Source of the DNA: DUZB01 sp964407525
Lineage (GTDB): Bacteria; Desulfobacterota; DSM-4660; Desulfatiglandales; Desulfatiglandaceae
Direction of reading: 5' to 3'
Assembly: GCA_964407525.1 (NCBI GenBank)
Contig: CAYOWC010000110.1
Coordinates: 1 to 13,720 of the forward strand
Length of the DNA stretch: 13,720 bases
Every line of letters starts with the position of its first letter. The stretch's first letter is position 1. Of the stretch, positions 1-9,500 are shown piece after piece. Made by a program: the position numbers and the translations under genes. The notes beneath the pieces were generated by a model. It was not told the origin of the DNA, did no database searches, and saw only the letters and a program-made list of their open reading frames with translations.

Positions 1-2079
1 GTATAGATTGTCATAAATTTCATTCCTGCTGATTTCCGGGCTGGATTCCACACGAATCCCGTAATTGGGATTCCCATGTATCGTATTTTTAACGATCATT
101 GTTCCCGTGCTGAAAATCACATCCATCCCGTGGGTGCTGTTCTCATAGATATCGCAATATTTTACCTTGCTGCTGGTTGACTCGGATATTCTTATCCCGA
201 AATTATTCCCATGAACATTGCATCCTGCCACTTCGTTTGTCGTTCCTCCAGAAATCCTGATCCCTTCTCCAGGTGGATCCTGATTCGTAAATCCGGTTAC
301 AGACAGGTTCTTCACCGCATTGTTCGAACCCGTTATCTCTATCCCTTTGGTCCAGGTTGTTGCTCCTGTTCCATCCACCACCGGTGCATTTCCCTGCTCT
401 CCTGAGATAATTACGTTGCTCTGCGAGAGAATCAACTGGGAATCGGCTTCGCCATTGATCCCACTTACGCTGTATGTTCCCGGTGCCACACGCAGAACAT
501 AATCTCCCGGACTTCCGCCGTTTAACTGGGAAATGGCGTGATGAAGGGTCTTCCAGGGGAAATCCTTGCTGCCGTCATTGGAGTCGTTTCCATTGACGAT
601 GTCCACGTAATAGGTCCCTGGTTCAACAGTGGGTGTTGTAAACGTAAGGTCAGTCCCGTAAGCCGTATCTGCAGAGTAGGTAGCATAGGCTCTGACATGA
701 TAAGTGGTTCCCGGACTGAGTCCTGTGATACTGCTTGCGAATACTCCCGTGCCGGTGCCGTCACTTGTGTGGCTTTGGGCAATAGTGGGGTTGGCCGAGG
801 TGCTCCAGCATACTCCTTTTGCTGTTATTGCTGCCCCCGCGCCTGACGTAATATTTCCACCGCTCGCGGCTGTGGTTGGGGTAATGGAAGACACGGCGGT
901 GGTTGTAACTGCGGGCATTGTCGTGAACGTCGTATCCGTTCCATAGGCTGTGCCCTGGCTGTTGGCGGCATAGGCCCGGACGTAATAGGTTGTGCCGGGA
1001 GTCAGGCCACTGACAGGGGCGGTGAAAGCCCCCTTTGTCCCGGTGGGGCCCAAATCTTTCTTGTTGTCGTTAATGGTAGGCGTTCCAGAAGTATTCCAGC
1101 AGACCCCGTGGGCGGTGGGGTTTGGGTTACCCAAATCAGTGACGTTGCCGTTACCCGTGGCAGTGGTGTCCCCAATACCGGTGACGGCCTGTGTGGTTGC
1201 CTTTGGTGCGAGAAGCGTATTGTCGAAAATCCACTTTGTATTTTCCCCGGAATCCGTGCAATCTTTTCCTCTTACATCGATATCCTGGGCATTGACATTC
1301 TTGGACCTTTGCACGTCGAGATATTGAATCGTTCGTGCACCTTGGGGGTCTATCTCCCACTGGGTTACGGAATCGCTCAACAGAGAGAGCAATTGTCCGT
1401 TTGCACCCTGCAGGGTAAGGGCGTTTGTGATGGTAGTTTTATTGCCCCCTGGAAATGTCAGGGTGGCGGCTGTAGCGACCACCTTGGTAAGGTCGTAGAA
1501 GGTTGTAATCCCGGAAATGGATTGGTTGTCTCCGTTCAGGGTCACCTTGTGGGTTCCGGGCGCCAACCCGTTGTTGTCGGGTGGGCCGTTGTTGGTCCAA
1601 TTTCCGCTGACGGTGATATTACCGCTCAACTCAAGAGTGGCCCCGTTTTCGATGGTCACGTCTTTATAGGCCGATTGGCTTCTGAATATTCCGTTCGTCA
1701 CCTCAAGAGTGTTCTCTACCACGAGGCCGGTACTTCCCGAAGCATCTACTTTTTCTGTGGGATGGGTGTTGTTAATGGAGAGGTTGTAGAACGTGGTGTT
1801 GCCCGAAAGGGTTTGCCCTGAGAGTCCGGTAAACTTGACGGTGCTCATGCCAGGAGAAAAAACACCGTTCTGCACCCAATTGCCGGACAAGGCAATGGCG
1901 CCGGTTCCAGCCGTGAGAGTTCCCGAAATTGCAATATCAATATCACCGGCCACATCAAGGGCGCCGTCGTTCAAGGCTAATTCACAACCGGCGCCTATGT
2001 TTAAACCCGCAGCGTTTGTTGGAGCAGCTGTAAGCACAAGAAAAAAAATAATGAAGAGGGCAAGTCTTCCTATTGACAT
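1..2079 (-). CDS. Secreted mosaic protein with FN3-like modules and beta-helix (C-terminus beyond window edge)
   Basis: The frame is open without a stop for 693 codons and runs off the left edge, so the C-terminus is missing. The ATG at 2079 is preceded by AAGGAGG with 9-base spacing. Residues 1-22 form a signal peptide (MSIGRLALFIIFFLVLTAAP, then an A-x-A type site), so the product is exported. Residues about 23-290 hold repeated beta-rich segments of the SGNW.NNG / TTFYNL type seen in secreted bacterial proteins. Residues 293-386 and 387-482 are two FN3-like modules, each with GVCW, TTY.VRAYA and AYGTD.TFTT signatures. From residue 489 a parallel beta-helix begins with YYVDIVNGNDSNDG and WKTLHHAIS, followed by N/G-rich coils typical of NosD or DUF1565-type proteins. 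The FN3-like and helix modules are clearly related to those of the 2031-residue protein at 3534-9629. A surface adhesin or carbohydrate-binding role is inference; no catalytic residues can be assigned. Confidence 0.9.
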   Translation of the reverse strand, partial: MSIGRLALFIIFFLVLTAAPTNAAGLNIGAGCELALNDGALDVAGDIDIAISGTLTAGTGAIALSGNWVQNGVFSPGMSTVKFTGLSGQTLSGNTTFYNLSINNTHPTEKVDASGSTGLVVENTLEVTNGIFRSQSAYKDVTIENGATLELSGNITVSGNWTNNGPPDNNGLAPGTHKVTLNGDNQSISGITTFYDLTKVVATAATLTFPGGNKTTITNALTLQGANGQLLSLLSDSVTQWEIDPQGARTIQYLDVQRSKNVNAQDIDVRGKDCTDSGENTKWIFDNTLLAPKATTQAVTGIGDTTATGNGNVTDLGNPNPTAHGVCWNTSGTPTINDNKKDLGPTGTKGAFTAPVSGLTPGTTYYVRAYAANSQGTAYGTDTTFTTMPAVTTTAVSSITPTTAASGGNITSGAGAAITAKGVCWSTSANPTIAQSHTSDGTGTGVFASSITGLSPGTTYHVRAYATYSADTAYGTDLTFTTPTVEPGTYYVDIVNGNDSNDGSKDFPWKTLHHAISQLNGGSPGDYVLRVAPGTYSVSGINGEADSQLILSQSNVIISGEQGNAPVVDGTGATTWTKGIEITGSNNAVKNLSVTGFTNQDPPGEGIRISGGTTNEVAGCNVHGNNFGIRISESTSSKVKYCDIYENSTHGMDVIFSTGTMIVKNTIHGNPNYGIRVESSPEISRNEIYDNLY

Positions 2080-2181
2080 GAGGATGGTCCTCCTTTTCGG
2101 CAGGTCCGGGATTGACAGGTTCCGGTAACGAGAATTCTTATCCTTGAGATGCTGGATATAGCAGTGTTTTTTTTTGGCGAA

Positions 2182-2219
2182 CTGAAAGTCAGCGGTTAAC
2201 CGCTCATCGCAACTTTCAG
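2182..2219 (-). other. Hairpin in the 142-base gap between two minus-strand genes
   Basis: An outer 8-bp stem (2182-2189 with 2212-2219) encloses a perfect 14-base palindrome, agcggttaaccgct, at 2191-2204. On the minus strand it begins just after the stop codon of the 285-residue gene and is followed by an A-run rather than a U-run, so it is not a standard intrinsic terminator. It could protect or define the 3' end of the upstream message, or act in the leader of the next gene. The remaining leader to 2079 shows only the ribosome-binding site. Confidence 0.55.
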
Positions 2220-2221
2220 GT

Positions 2222-3079
2222 TTAATACTGTGAGGCTCCCATTTGGAACCAGTTGACTCCGTTTGAATAGACAACCACATTTCCGTAACCCATGGAGATT
2301 GTGACCAAGTCTTGTCCGTCTATCGTTTCATTTCCTTGCGTGTTGACTGTAATAACCGGGTAATTCGGACCCGTACTCGGGTCATTGGACTCATCTTTGA
2401 TATAGATCATCCGGCCGTCTACACAATCGACGGAGGCAAGGGTTACGGTAAGTCCGGTCGTGGGAACTTGGGTAATGCCGATAATCGTTTCTCCCGCTGA
2501 GAGATAGTTCGTTGACACGCCGGTCCTTTTCACCGAAAAACTACCATTCACCTGGAGGGTAGAATTGGGGGCATTTGTTCCGATGCCGATTTTCCCATCG
2601 TTTTTCACAATCAGCGGAGGCGTATTCGCATCCCAGGTTGGATATGTGCCATCGTCAAGGATGCCGCCCATCGGTCCGTTTCCGGCCGTCCTGAAAAGAA
2701 TATCACCAATGTCTGTAAAGGCCATGGCTGCTGCAAAGCCCGAAACAATTCGTTTGTCGTTCCCTTCACCCGCAACAAGTGGATTTTCCCACCAGTAGGA
2801 ATTATAATTCAGGATTTTCCAACCCCCGTCGTGAATCGTAAGGCTGTCGCCGATCTGGAGTTTTTCTTTTGGGTCGGTCGTTCCAATTCCCACGTTGCCG
2901 CCACTTTGGACTTTCAGCAAGATATTATTGGAACTTTCAGGGTTCTTTACCTGAAAAGAAGAGGTGTTATCACTATCCGGCAGCGTTGCGTCTATATCGG
3001 CTGCCACTACTTCGCCTGAAACCAGGAAAGCCAGGGTGATAAGGATGATTGTTATCAAGGAATACGGATATGCTTTCAT
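2222..3079 (-). CDS. Secreted tail-fibre-like protein
   Basis: The gene encodes 285 residues. The start is supported by AAGGAGG seven bases upstream of the ATG. Residues 1-27 are a signal peptide with a long hydrophobic core, so the product is exported, unlike true phage fibres. Two copies of the motif GxxGIGTxxPxxxLQ (GIGT at 64-67 and 165-168) are typical of fibre shafts and of proteins that carry a Peptidase_S74 intramolecular chaperone. No S74 domain is present here. The C-terminal part (about 185-285, with GRMIYIKDES, ETIDG and VVVYSNGVNWFQMG) resembles the terminal domain common in tail-fibre-like proteins. The gene lies between two large secreted mosaic proteins on the same strand, so a surface or fibre-forming role is likely. 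This is inference from motifs; no enzymatic residues were recognised. Confidence 0.85.
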   Translation of the reverse strand: MKAYPYSLITIILITLAFLVSGEVVAADIDATLPDSDNTSSFQVKNPESSNNILLKVQSGGNVGIGTTDPKEKLQIGDSLTIHDGGWKILNYNSYWWENPLVAGEGNDKRIVSGFAAAMAFTDIGDILFRTAGNGPMGGILDDGTYPTWDANTPPLIVKNDGKIGIGTNAPNSTLQVNGSFSVKRTGVSTNYLSAGETIIGITQVPTTGLTVTLASVDCVDGRMIYIKDESNDPSTGPNYPVITVNTQGNETIDGQDLVTISMGYGNVVVYSNGVNWFQMGASQY

Positions 3080-3181
3080 TATACAGCCTCCTTATATTGT
3101 GATCAAAATTTCCAGCTTTGGGACGGATACTGCTGTTTTTTAAGAAACGCCGATTGACGTTTTCAACACCAATTATCATGG

Positions 3182-3218
3182 TCTCGAAAAAAAAGGCCCC
3201 AAAAGGCCTTTTTCGAGA
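3182..3218 (-). terminator. Intrinsic terminator, minus strand
   Basis: The inverted repeat TCTCGA...TCGAGA encloses a GGCC/GGCC core flanked by A- and T-runs. Read on the minus strand, the hairpin ends in eight consecutive U residues. It lies about 315 bases past the stop of the 2031-residue gene and about 100 bases before the start of the 285-residue gene, so it probably ends the first transcript. It could also act as an attenuator for the second gene. A weak promoter-like TTGAAA, 18 bases, TAAAAA follows on the minus strand, not strong enough to list separately. Confidence 0.65.
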
Positions 3219-3533
3219 AGTTTTAAGCAATTGATATAAAATGAATTATTAATTCATCTTTATGACATCTTGGCGGAATTGAAACCTGATGTTTCATAAG
3301 GATGTGACGAGATCTCTTACGAAGACTCCAATTGGCAGGTACGATACTTTTTTATTGAATCAGAGTCAATGAGAATCAGCTTCGAAGCATGAATAGCTGA
3401 AACCTGGTTTGCAGCGACTTACGGGGGGTGGCTCATCGGATTAACGTGATTCTTGGGTGAAAAGCGTTTAACGTCATTCCGGGCTTGACCCGCGACGAGC
3501 CCGAGGGGTTTTATTTTTGCGAAAACATGAAGG
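3219..3533. other. Non-coding stretch downstream of the 2031-residue gene
   Basis: No convincing gene is seen on either strand in these 315 bases. Apart from the short repeat at 3473-3503, I see no RNA gene, operator or mobile-element end. Confidence 0.6.
3473..3503 (+). repeat. Partial copy of a dispersed GTCATTCCGGGCTTGACCCG-type repeat
   Basis: The 20-base block GTCATTCCGGGCTTGACCCG matches a short repeat that recurs in the intergenic DNA of many proteobacteria. The usual continuation (GGAATCC...) is replaced here by a different right side. An inverted repeat (CGGGCT at 3480-3485 with AGCCCG at 3498-3503) allows a hairpin, followed on the plus strand by AGGGGTTTTATTTTT. No plus-strand gene lies upstream to need a terminator, so I treat it as a degraded repeat. 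Confidence 0.5.
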
Positions 3534-6500
3534 CTATTCGGGTCTTATGGTCACCGTAGCTCCTTCTCGGATGGTTACACCGGGGCCGATCGTAAATGTT
3601 CCCTGGAATCTGTAGTCGCAGATATCACCTGGGAGGAATTCTATATTTTCAAGTCGATTATCGACGCTGGGAGGACATTCCGATCCATCCTGTGGTTTCC
3701 CCCCCGGCGGCGGGGGCGGTTCTTCTTCATCGCCTGTGGACCCTCTCACATCGGTGGCCCCAGTGAGGATCTCGTTTTTCGGTGGAAAAATGACTGTCAC
3801 CTGGGCGCCTGAAACGACCTTCAGGAAAAAGCCCACGCCGGCCTTCAGCGTATCGGTGCTGAGATCCAATTTTTCGTACCCGCTGTCTGGGCCTGTACCC
3901 GTGTAGGACCACACGCATCGCTGAGTCAGGTTATTGCTGGAGCTGGTGATAGAGTAGGTGTTGATCCCGTCGGTGACTTTGATATTGCCCAACGAGATAT
4001 CGGTGTCCTTCCACGGCAGGGCTATAAGGTGCCAGCCCGGTTCAAGGGCCATTTTATAATCCACGCCGTCCGGTGCAATGTGACCCTCGAAAGGAATGGT
4101 ATTCGTAAGCGTGGTAATAATCCAGAATCCTATGCCGGGAGTGATGGATAAGGTTAGAAACGTTGGATCATTGAATTCAATGTAGGTCCCGTTTATATAT
4201 GCAAATGCCCGCCACTTAGTTTGATCATAAGTACCCAGAACGTCTTCCATTTGAGCCAGTAGTTCCGCACCGGTCATGGTGAAGGGTACCGTGAAAATCC
4301 GGTAATCCTCGGGCTCGCCGGTACCGGTTGGCAGGACAAAGTCATCCGTTTCGGAACCCGTGAATTCATGGGCTCCCATATCGAATCCGTCGCCCTTTGG
4401 CCTTTTATAACCCGAAAAATCCAGTTTGACAGTATCCCCTGCATCAAGATCGATGGCATTTATACAGGGGGATTTTTGGAGCTCATTGTTTTGGAGCTCG
4501 TAGTTTTGGACCGCGTCGTTAACGTAAAGGGGGTTTTCGGAGATGCCGTTGATCCCGATGAATCCATCACAACCTGCATAGTTACCTGAAGCGTTATTCC
4601 AGACGTCATTGTAATCAATCACGGGACTGCCGCCACCGTTCTCAATTCCGTACTGGCTGAAATTGGTGATAATATTGTATTTGATAATGGGGGACACAGA
4701 ATTCTCTAAATAATTTTCAATCAGTATTCCTTCATAGGTTCCACGGTCCAGGGTGTTGTGGTAAATTTCCGGGTTTGCAGCGGCACCATAGCCCCCTGAA
4801 TTGATTTTGATTCCAAAATCCACCTTCCCCGCGGTCTCCTCATAAATTTCATTGTTGACAATCAGGGGGGAGGCCGAAGAGGACGGACCTTCTTCTGTGC
4901 TTCCCTCAGAGGATCTATACTCCTCTTCGCTTGCCGCGATAATGACAATGCCGGACAGGTTATTAAAAATCCTGTTACGGTGTATCTCCGGGCTGGCATT
5001 CCACACAAAAATTCCAACATCAGTGTTGTCATGAACCGTATTTTGTGAAATCACGCTCGTGCTATAGCACACAATACCCTGATAGTTCTGGTAGATTTCA
5101 CAGCTTTCGATCGTATTGTTAGCGGTGGTAGATCCGATATCGATTCCTTCGTAGTTCCCATAGACTGTGCAGTTCCTAACCACATTGTCGGAACCGGAAT
5201 TAAACTCAATGCCCATTTCGCCGTAATCGGAAAAGCCTGTTATATAAAAGTTACTAAAGGTGCAATGAGACGACTCAATTCCAAACCCTTTGTTCCAATA
5301 GGCTGCTCCCGTCCCATCCAGAACGGGTCCACTGCCGGTTTCTCCGATGAATGTCACGTTGTCCTGGGTAATTTTCATCTCCGTATCGCTTTCATCCGCA
5401 ATGCTGTATGTTCCTAATGCGACTTTCAGGGTATAGATTCGGCCAGAACGTCCGGTATTTATCTGGGAAATTGCGTAGTGGAGCGTCTTCCAGGGATGGG
5501 CGGCGCTGCCATCGTTGGAATCATCTCCATTTGCAATGTCTACATGAAAAGTTTGAGGTGCGAGCGTGTCCAGCTGGAAATCCACACCGGTTTTTTCTTG
5601 TCCTTGAACCAGGACAGCGGCCTTCGCCTGGGTCCAGTCCAACACGCTCGAAGGATCGGCATACCATTCCTGTTCAAAACCGATGCCGCCGGATTTGAGA
5701 AAATATGTCCCCGGTGAAAGACATCCCAGGGAATACCTTCCGTCGGGATCGGTTATGGTAGAGCCGAGCCATTGAGGTTCGCCGCTGGGGTCCTTTACAT
5801 ACAACTCGACCGTGATTTCAACTTCGCTGATGGGTGTTGTTCCGTCAGATTCGTATACTGTTCCGGAGATGCTCCCACCTACGTTGTTCAACAATACGCT
5901 GTTGGGTTCCCCGTTCGCATTTGCGACGAAGGCGTCGATAGTTCCATCTCCATTAAGATCGCCAAGGGCAACGCCCTGGCTGTATCCATCCCCCGTCATC
6001 CCGGCAGAATAGAAACCGCCTTTTCCGTCGTTCAGAAAAAACTGATTGGGTTCTCCTCCGGCCTTTGCTGTAAAGATATCCGGGCTTCCGTCATTATTTA
6101 CATCCCCCACAGCAACACCCTGGGTGCAGGTATAACCGCCCAGGCTCTGCCCGCTGTTGGTAAAGATGCCGGAACCATTATTCAACCATACCTGGTCGGG
6201 TTCCGACCAGCCTCTGGCAATAACTACATCCAGATCGTCGTCGCCATCCAGGTCTGCGAGGGCCACATCTTGGGCGGTGGTGTAGTCTGTGAAATTGGGC
6301 TGGTCCAGTTTCGTAAAGGTCCCTGTTCCGTCATTGATGTAAACGGCATTCAGGACATCTGCTCCGTTCCCCACAAAGGCGTCCAGATCGCCATCACCGT
6401 CCAGGTCGCCCAGGGCCACGGCTTTGCTGCAAACCGTACCTAATCTCTGGCCGCTGTCGGAAAAGGTGCCTGATCCTTCCTCATTAATCCAGACCGTGTT

Positions 6501-9500
6501 TGGAGCGTTATCAGCGTTTGCCACAAAGATGTCCAGGTCGCCGTCCCCATCCAGATCTCCAATGGCCAGTCCCTGGCTGTTTGTAGAACCTAATCTCTGG
6601 CCGCTGTCCGTAAAGGCGCCCGATTCATTGTTAAACCAGACCGTGTTGGGATAGCCTCCGTTATTGGCCACAAAGGCATCGAGATGCCCGTTTCCATTCA
6701 GGTCTCCCAACGCCACCCTGCGGCTGGGGGCATAGTCTCCCGGCCAATCGGGATCAGGAAGTCCCAGTACTTGTCCTAAAGAAAAGTTGCCCGATCCATC
6801 ATTTAGCCAGACTGCGTTGGGATTGCAGTGGGCGTTGACCACAAAGGCGTCTAGATCGTCATCCTTGTCCAGGTCGCCCAGGGCAACCCCATGGCTATAG
6901 GTATAGTCGTCCGGATATTCAGGCCATATGGCGCCCAATTGCTGGCCGCTGTTTACAAAACAGGCCCCGAAGGTGGTGGATGACGGCGTGGCAAAGATCT
7001 CTTCATTTCCATAGAAGGTTCCGTTTTCATTCGTGGCATAGGCTCTGATGAAGTAGGCGGTTCCGGAAGAAAGACCCGTAATGTTCGAGGTAAAGGGTCC
7101 GGTTGCGGTTACCGGCCCCATTTCGGTTGTGTTGTCTCCTACAGTTGGGGTGCCATAGGTGTTCCAGCAGAAGCCGTGCTGGGTGGGTAGGGGAGTGCCC
7201 AGGTTTGTGACATTCCCATGCCCGGTGGCTGAATTCAGGCCCACGTCTGAAGCCTTCTGGGTAGTGACTTCCGGATTAATTCCCGTGGTGAACGTCACTT
7301 CATTGCCATAGGCCGTGCCCAAATTGTTAATGGCCCAGGCACGGACATAATAGGTTTCGTCATTGGAAAGGCCGGTCAGGTTGCTGGTGAAAACTCCGAG
7401 GCCGCTGCCATCCGTGGTAAAGCTGTCGGATGTTGTGGGGTCGGGATTGGTGGACCAGCAGACGCCTCGGGTGGTCACAGGCTCCGCTCCTTCGGATGTT
7501 ACTTCACCGCCACTTTGAGCTGTGTACATTGTAATGAATTCAGGTGGGGGTTCTGCGGTCGTAACGGTGGGTGAAACGGTTTGGGTTTCTTCCCATCCAC
7601 TGCCGTTTTTCAGGTCAACAAAAACTTTTACGTTTGGGTTATTTGTGTAAAGGTGGTTGTTGTCCAGATTAAGTCCCGAACCGTCCAGCAAATTTACCAG
7701 GGTGAGCAGCGTATCAGGGATGCTTCCTACGAACTGATTGTTATGGAGATAAAGTTTTATAAGGTTGATAAGATTTCCAAGCTCAGGTGGGATGTGCCCT
7801 GTGAGTTGATTGTTAGATAGATCAAGGTATAGCAGGTTGATAAGATTTCCAAATTCAGTTGGAATGTTCCCCGTGAGTTGATTGTTATTAAGGAAAAGAT
7901 ATATCAGATTAATAAGATTTCCGAGTTCAGTTGGAATATCTCCTGTGAGTTGGTTGTTGTCGAGAATAAGTTGTGTCAGATTAATAAGATTTCCGAGTTC
8001 AGGCGGGATATTGCCTGTGAGTTGGTTGTGAGAAAGGCTCAGGGATGTCAGATTTCCCGGAATTTCAGAACTTCCCGTTTGAGGTGAAATGTTGTTGGCT
8101 GGCTGTATGTTGTCAAAATTTAAGGCTGCCGGATTCCCGAGATTTCCAAGTTCAGGAGGTATGTTTCCTGTGAGTTGGTTGTTGCTGAGGTCAAGGGAAA
8201 CTACATTTGCCAGATTACCGAGTTGGTACGGGATACTTCCTGTGAGTTGGTTGTTGCTGAGATCAAGGGATGTCAGTTCCTCTAAATTTTCGAGCCCGAG
8301 AGGGATGGTGCCATTCAAGTTGTTGGACGATAGATCAATTTCTGTTACCCGGTTGGCGGTAATGCTTATTCCGTACCAATTCTCTTCCGTTCCAATCGGT
8401 CCAAACCCATCTTCTTCGAGAGGCGTTTGCTTCCAACCATCCTTGTTGGTCCAGTTGTCCCCATCTGTGCTGTTATATAAGGCAATGAGCGCTGCCCGTT
8501 CTGTGAGCGGTATGCCGTTCCCCGTGATTTTGTAGACAACGCCGGTTCTCGCACTTCCATTCGGGAGAAAAGTTCCCAGAAACAAATCACCGTCGTTGTT
8601 AAAGGCCATGCTGTAAATACCGCCGGCAAATTCGGTCATGGTGACAATGGTAATTCTTTCACCGGGATCTTGAAAGTCCCCGTCGCTGTTTCCGTCCACC
8701 AATTCAACGATGGCTCGATCCGTACCGGTGGTGCCATTGGTGGCGACAAACAAGCGGTCGGTGGAATCAAAGGCGAAGGCGTACACCCATAATCCTTCAT
8801 CGTTATTGAGCAATATGCGGGATTCCCCCGAATCATCTGCGTCCCCATCGGAATTGTTGTCACGAAACTGGATCAGGTGGGTGGACAAGGGCGAATAATC
8901 CCCCGGACTATTCCGTTGGGTGGTTACCCACCCATCCGACGTGATTTCTGCAAACGTGCAGTCATAGAGGTCGGCGTTCGTGCCGGCGGTGACAAAGGTC
9001 GAAATATTGCCTGTGGCATCAACACTGAATATGCGGCCGTCCAGAGAACTGCCGTAAACCCACGCATCCACCACAAACAGGTGGTTGCCATCATTTGAAA
9101 AGACGCCCCTGGAGGGAGTAAAAAGCGTCCCCGAGGTAAAGGTGCTGATGGTCAATGGAAGTCCGTCGTTGTCGGTGATCCGGTACGCGCGATTCGGTCC
9201 GTCGTCGATGATAAAGAGATCATTATCGAAATTGTTGCTCACATTCCGTCCAAAGGCCAGGCCCGTGGGCCTTTCGAAATTTCCAGGTCCCCTGAACAGG
9301 ACGGTTCCTTCTCCCGCATCCAGGCAATCCCCGTCACTGTTTAAATCGGTGGCGCGCCACAGCCATCCCCTGTTTTGCGGCGTTGGAGAGTCCGGGTCAC
9401 CCGGATCTACCACATACAGGTCATTCCCAAAAGACCCACCGGCTCCGAACGCCAAATCCGAAGGCGTCCATACCTTGTTGTTGATTACTGGATCATCGTC

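Noticed and set aside
992..1821. Plus-strand open frames opposite the left mosaic gene, up to 237 codons
   Set aside because: They are antisense to a continuous 693-codon frame with signal peptide and recognisable modules, and have no family features.
2080..2221. A cyclic-di-GMP or other known riboswitch in the leader of the left mosaic gene
   Set aside because: The hairpin is present but I cannot match the conserved core of any known riboswitch class.
5772..6443. Plus-strand 223-codon frame opposite the FG-GAP repeats
   Set aside because: Its periodic composition mirrors the repeats on the minus strand; no ribosome-binding site or recognisable domain.
7638..8348. CRISPR array suggested by regular spacing
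   Set aside because: The 72-base period is in frame and encodes leucine-rich repeats; there are no unique spacers between identical palindromic repeats.
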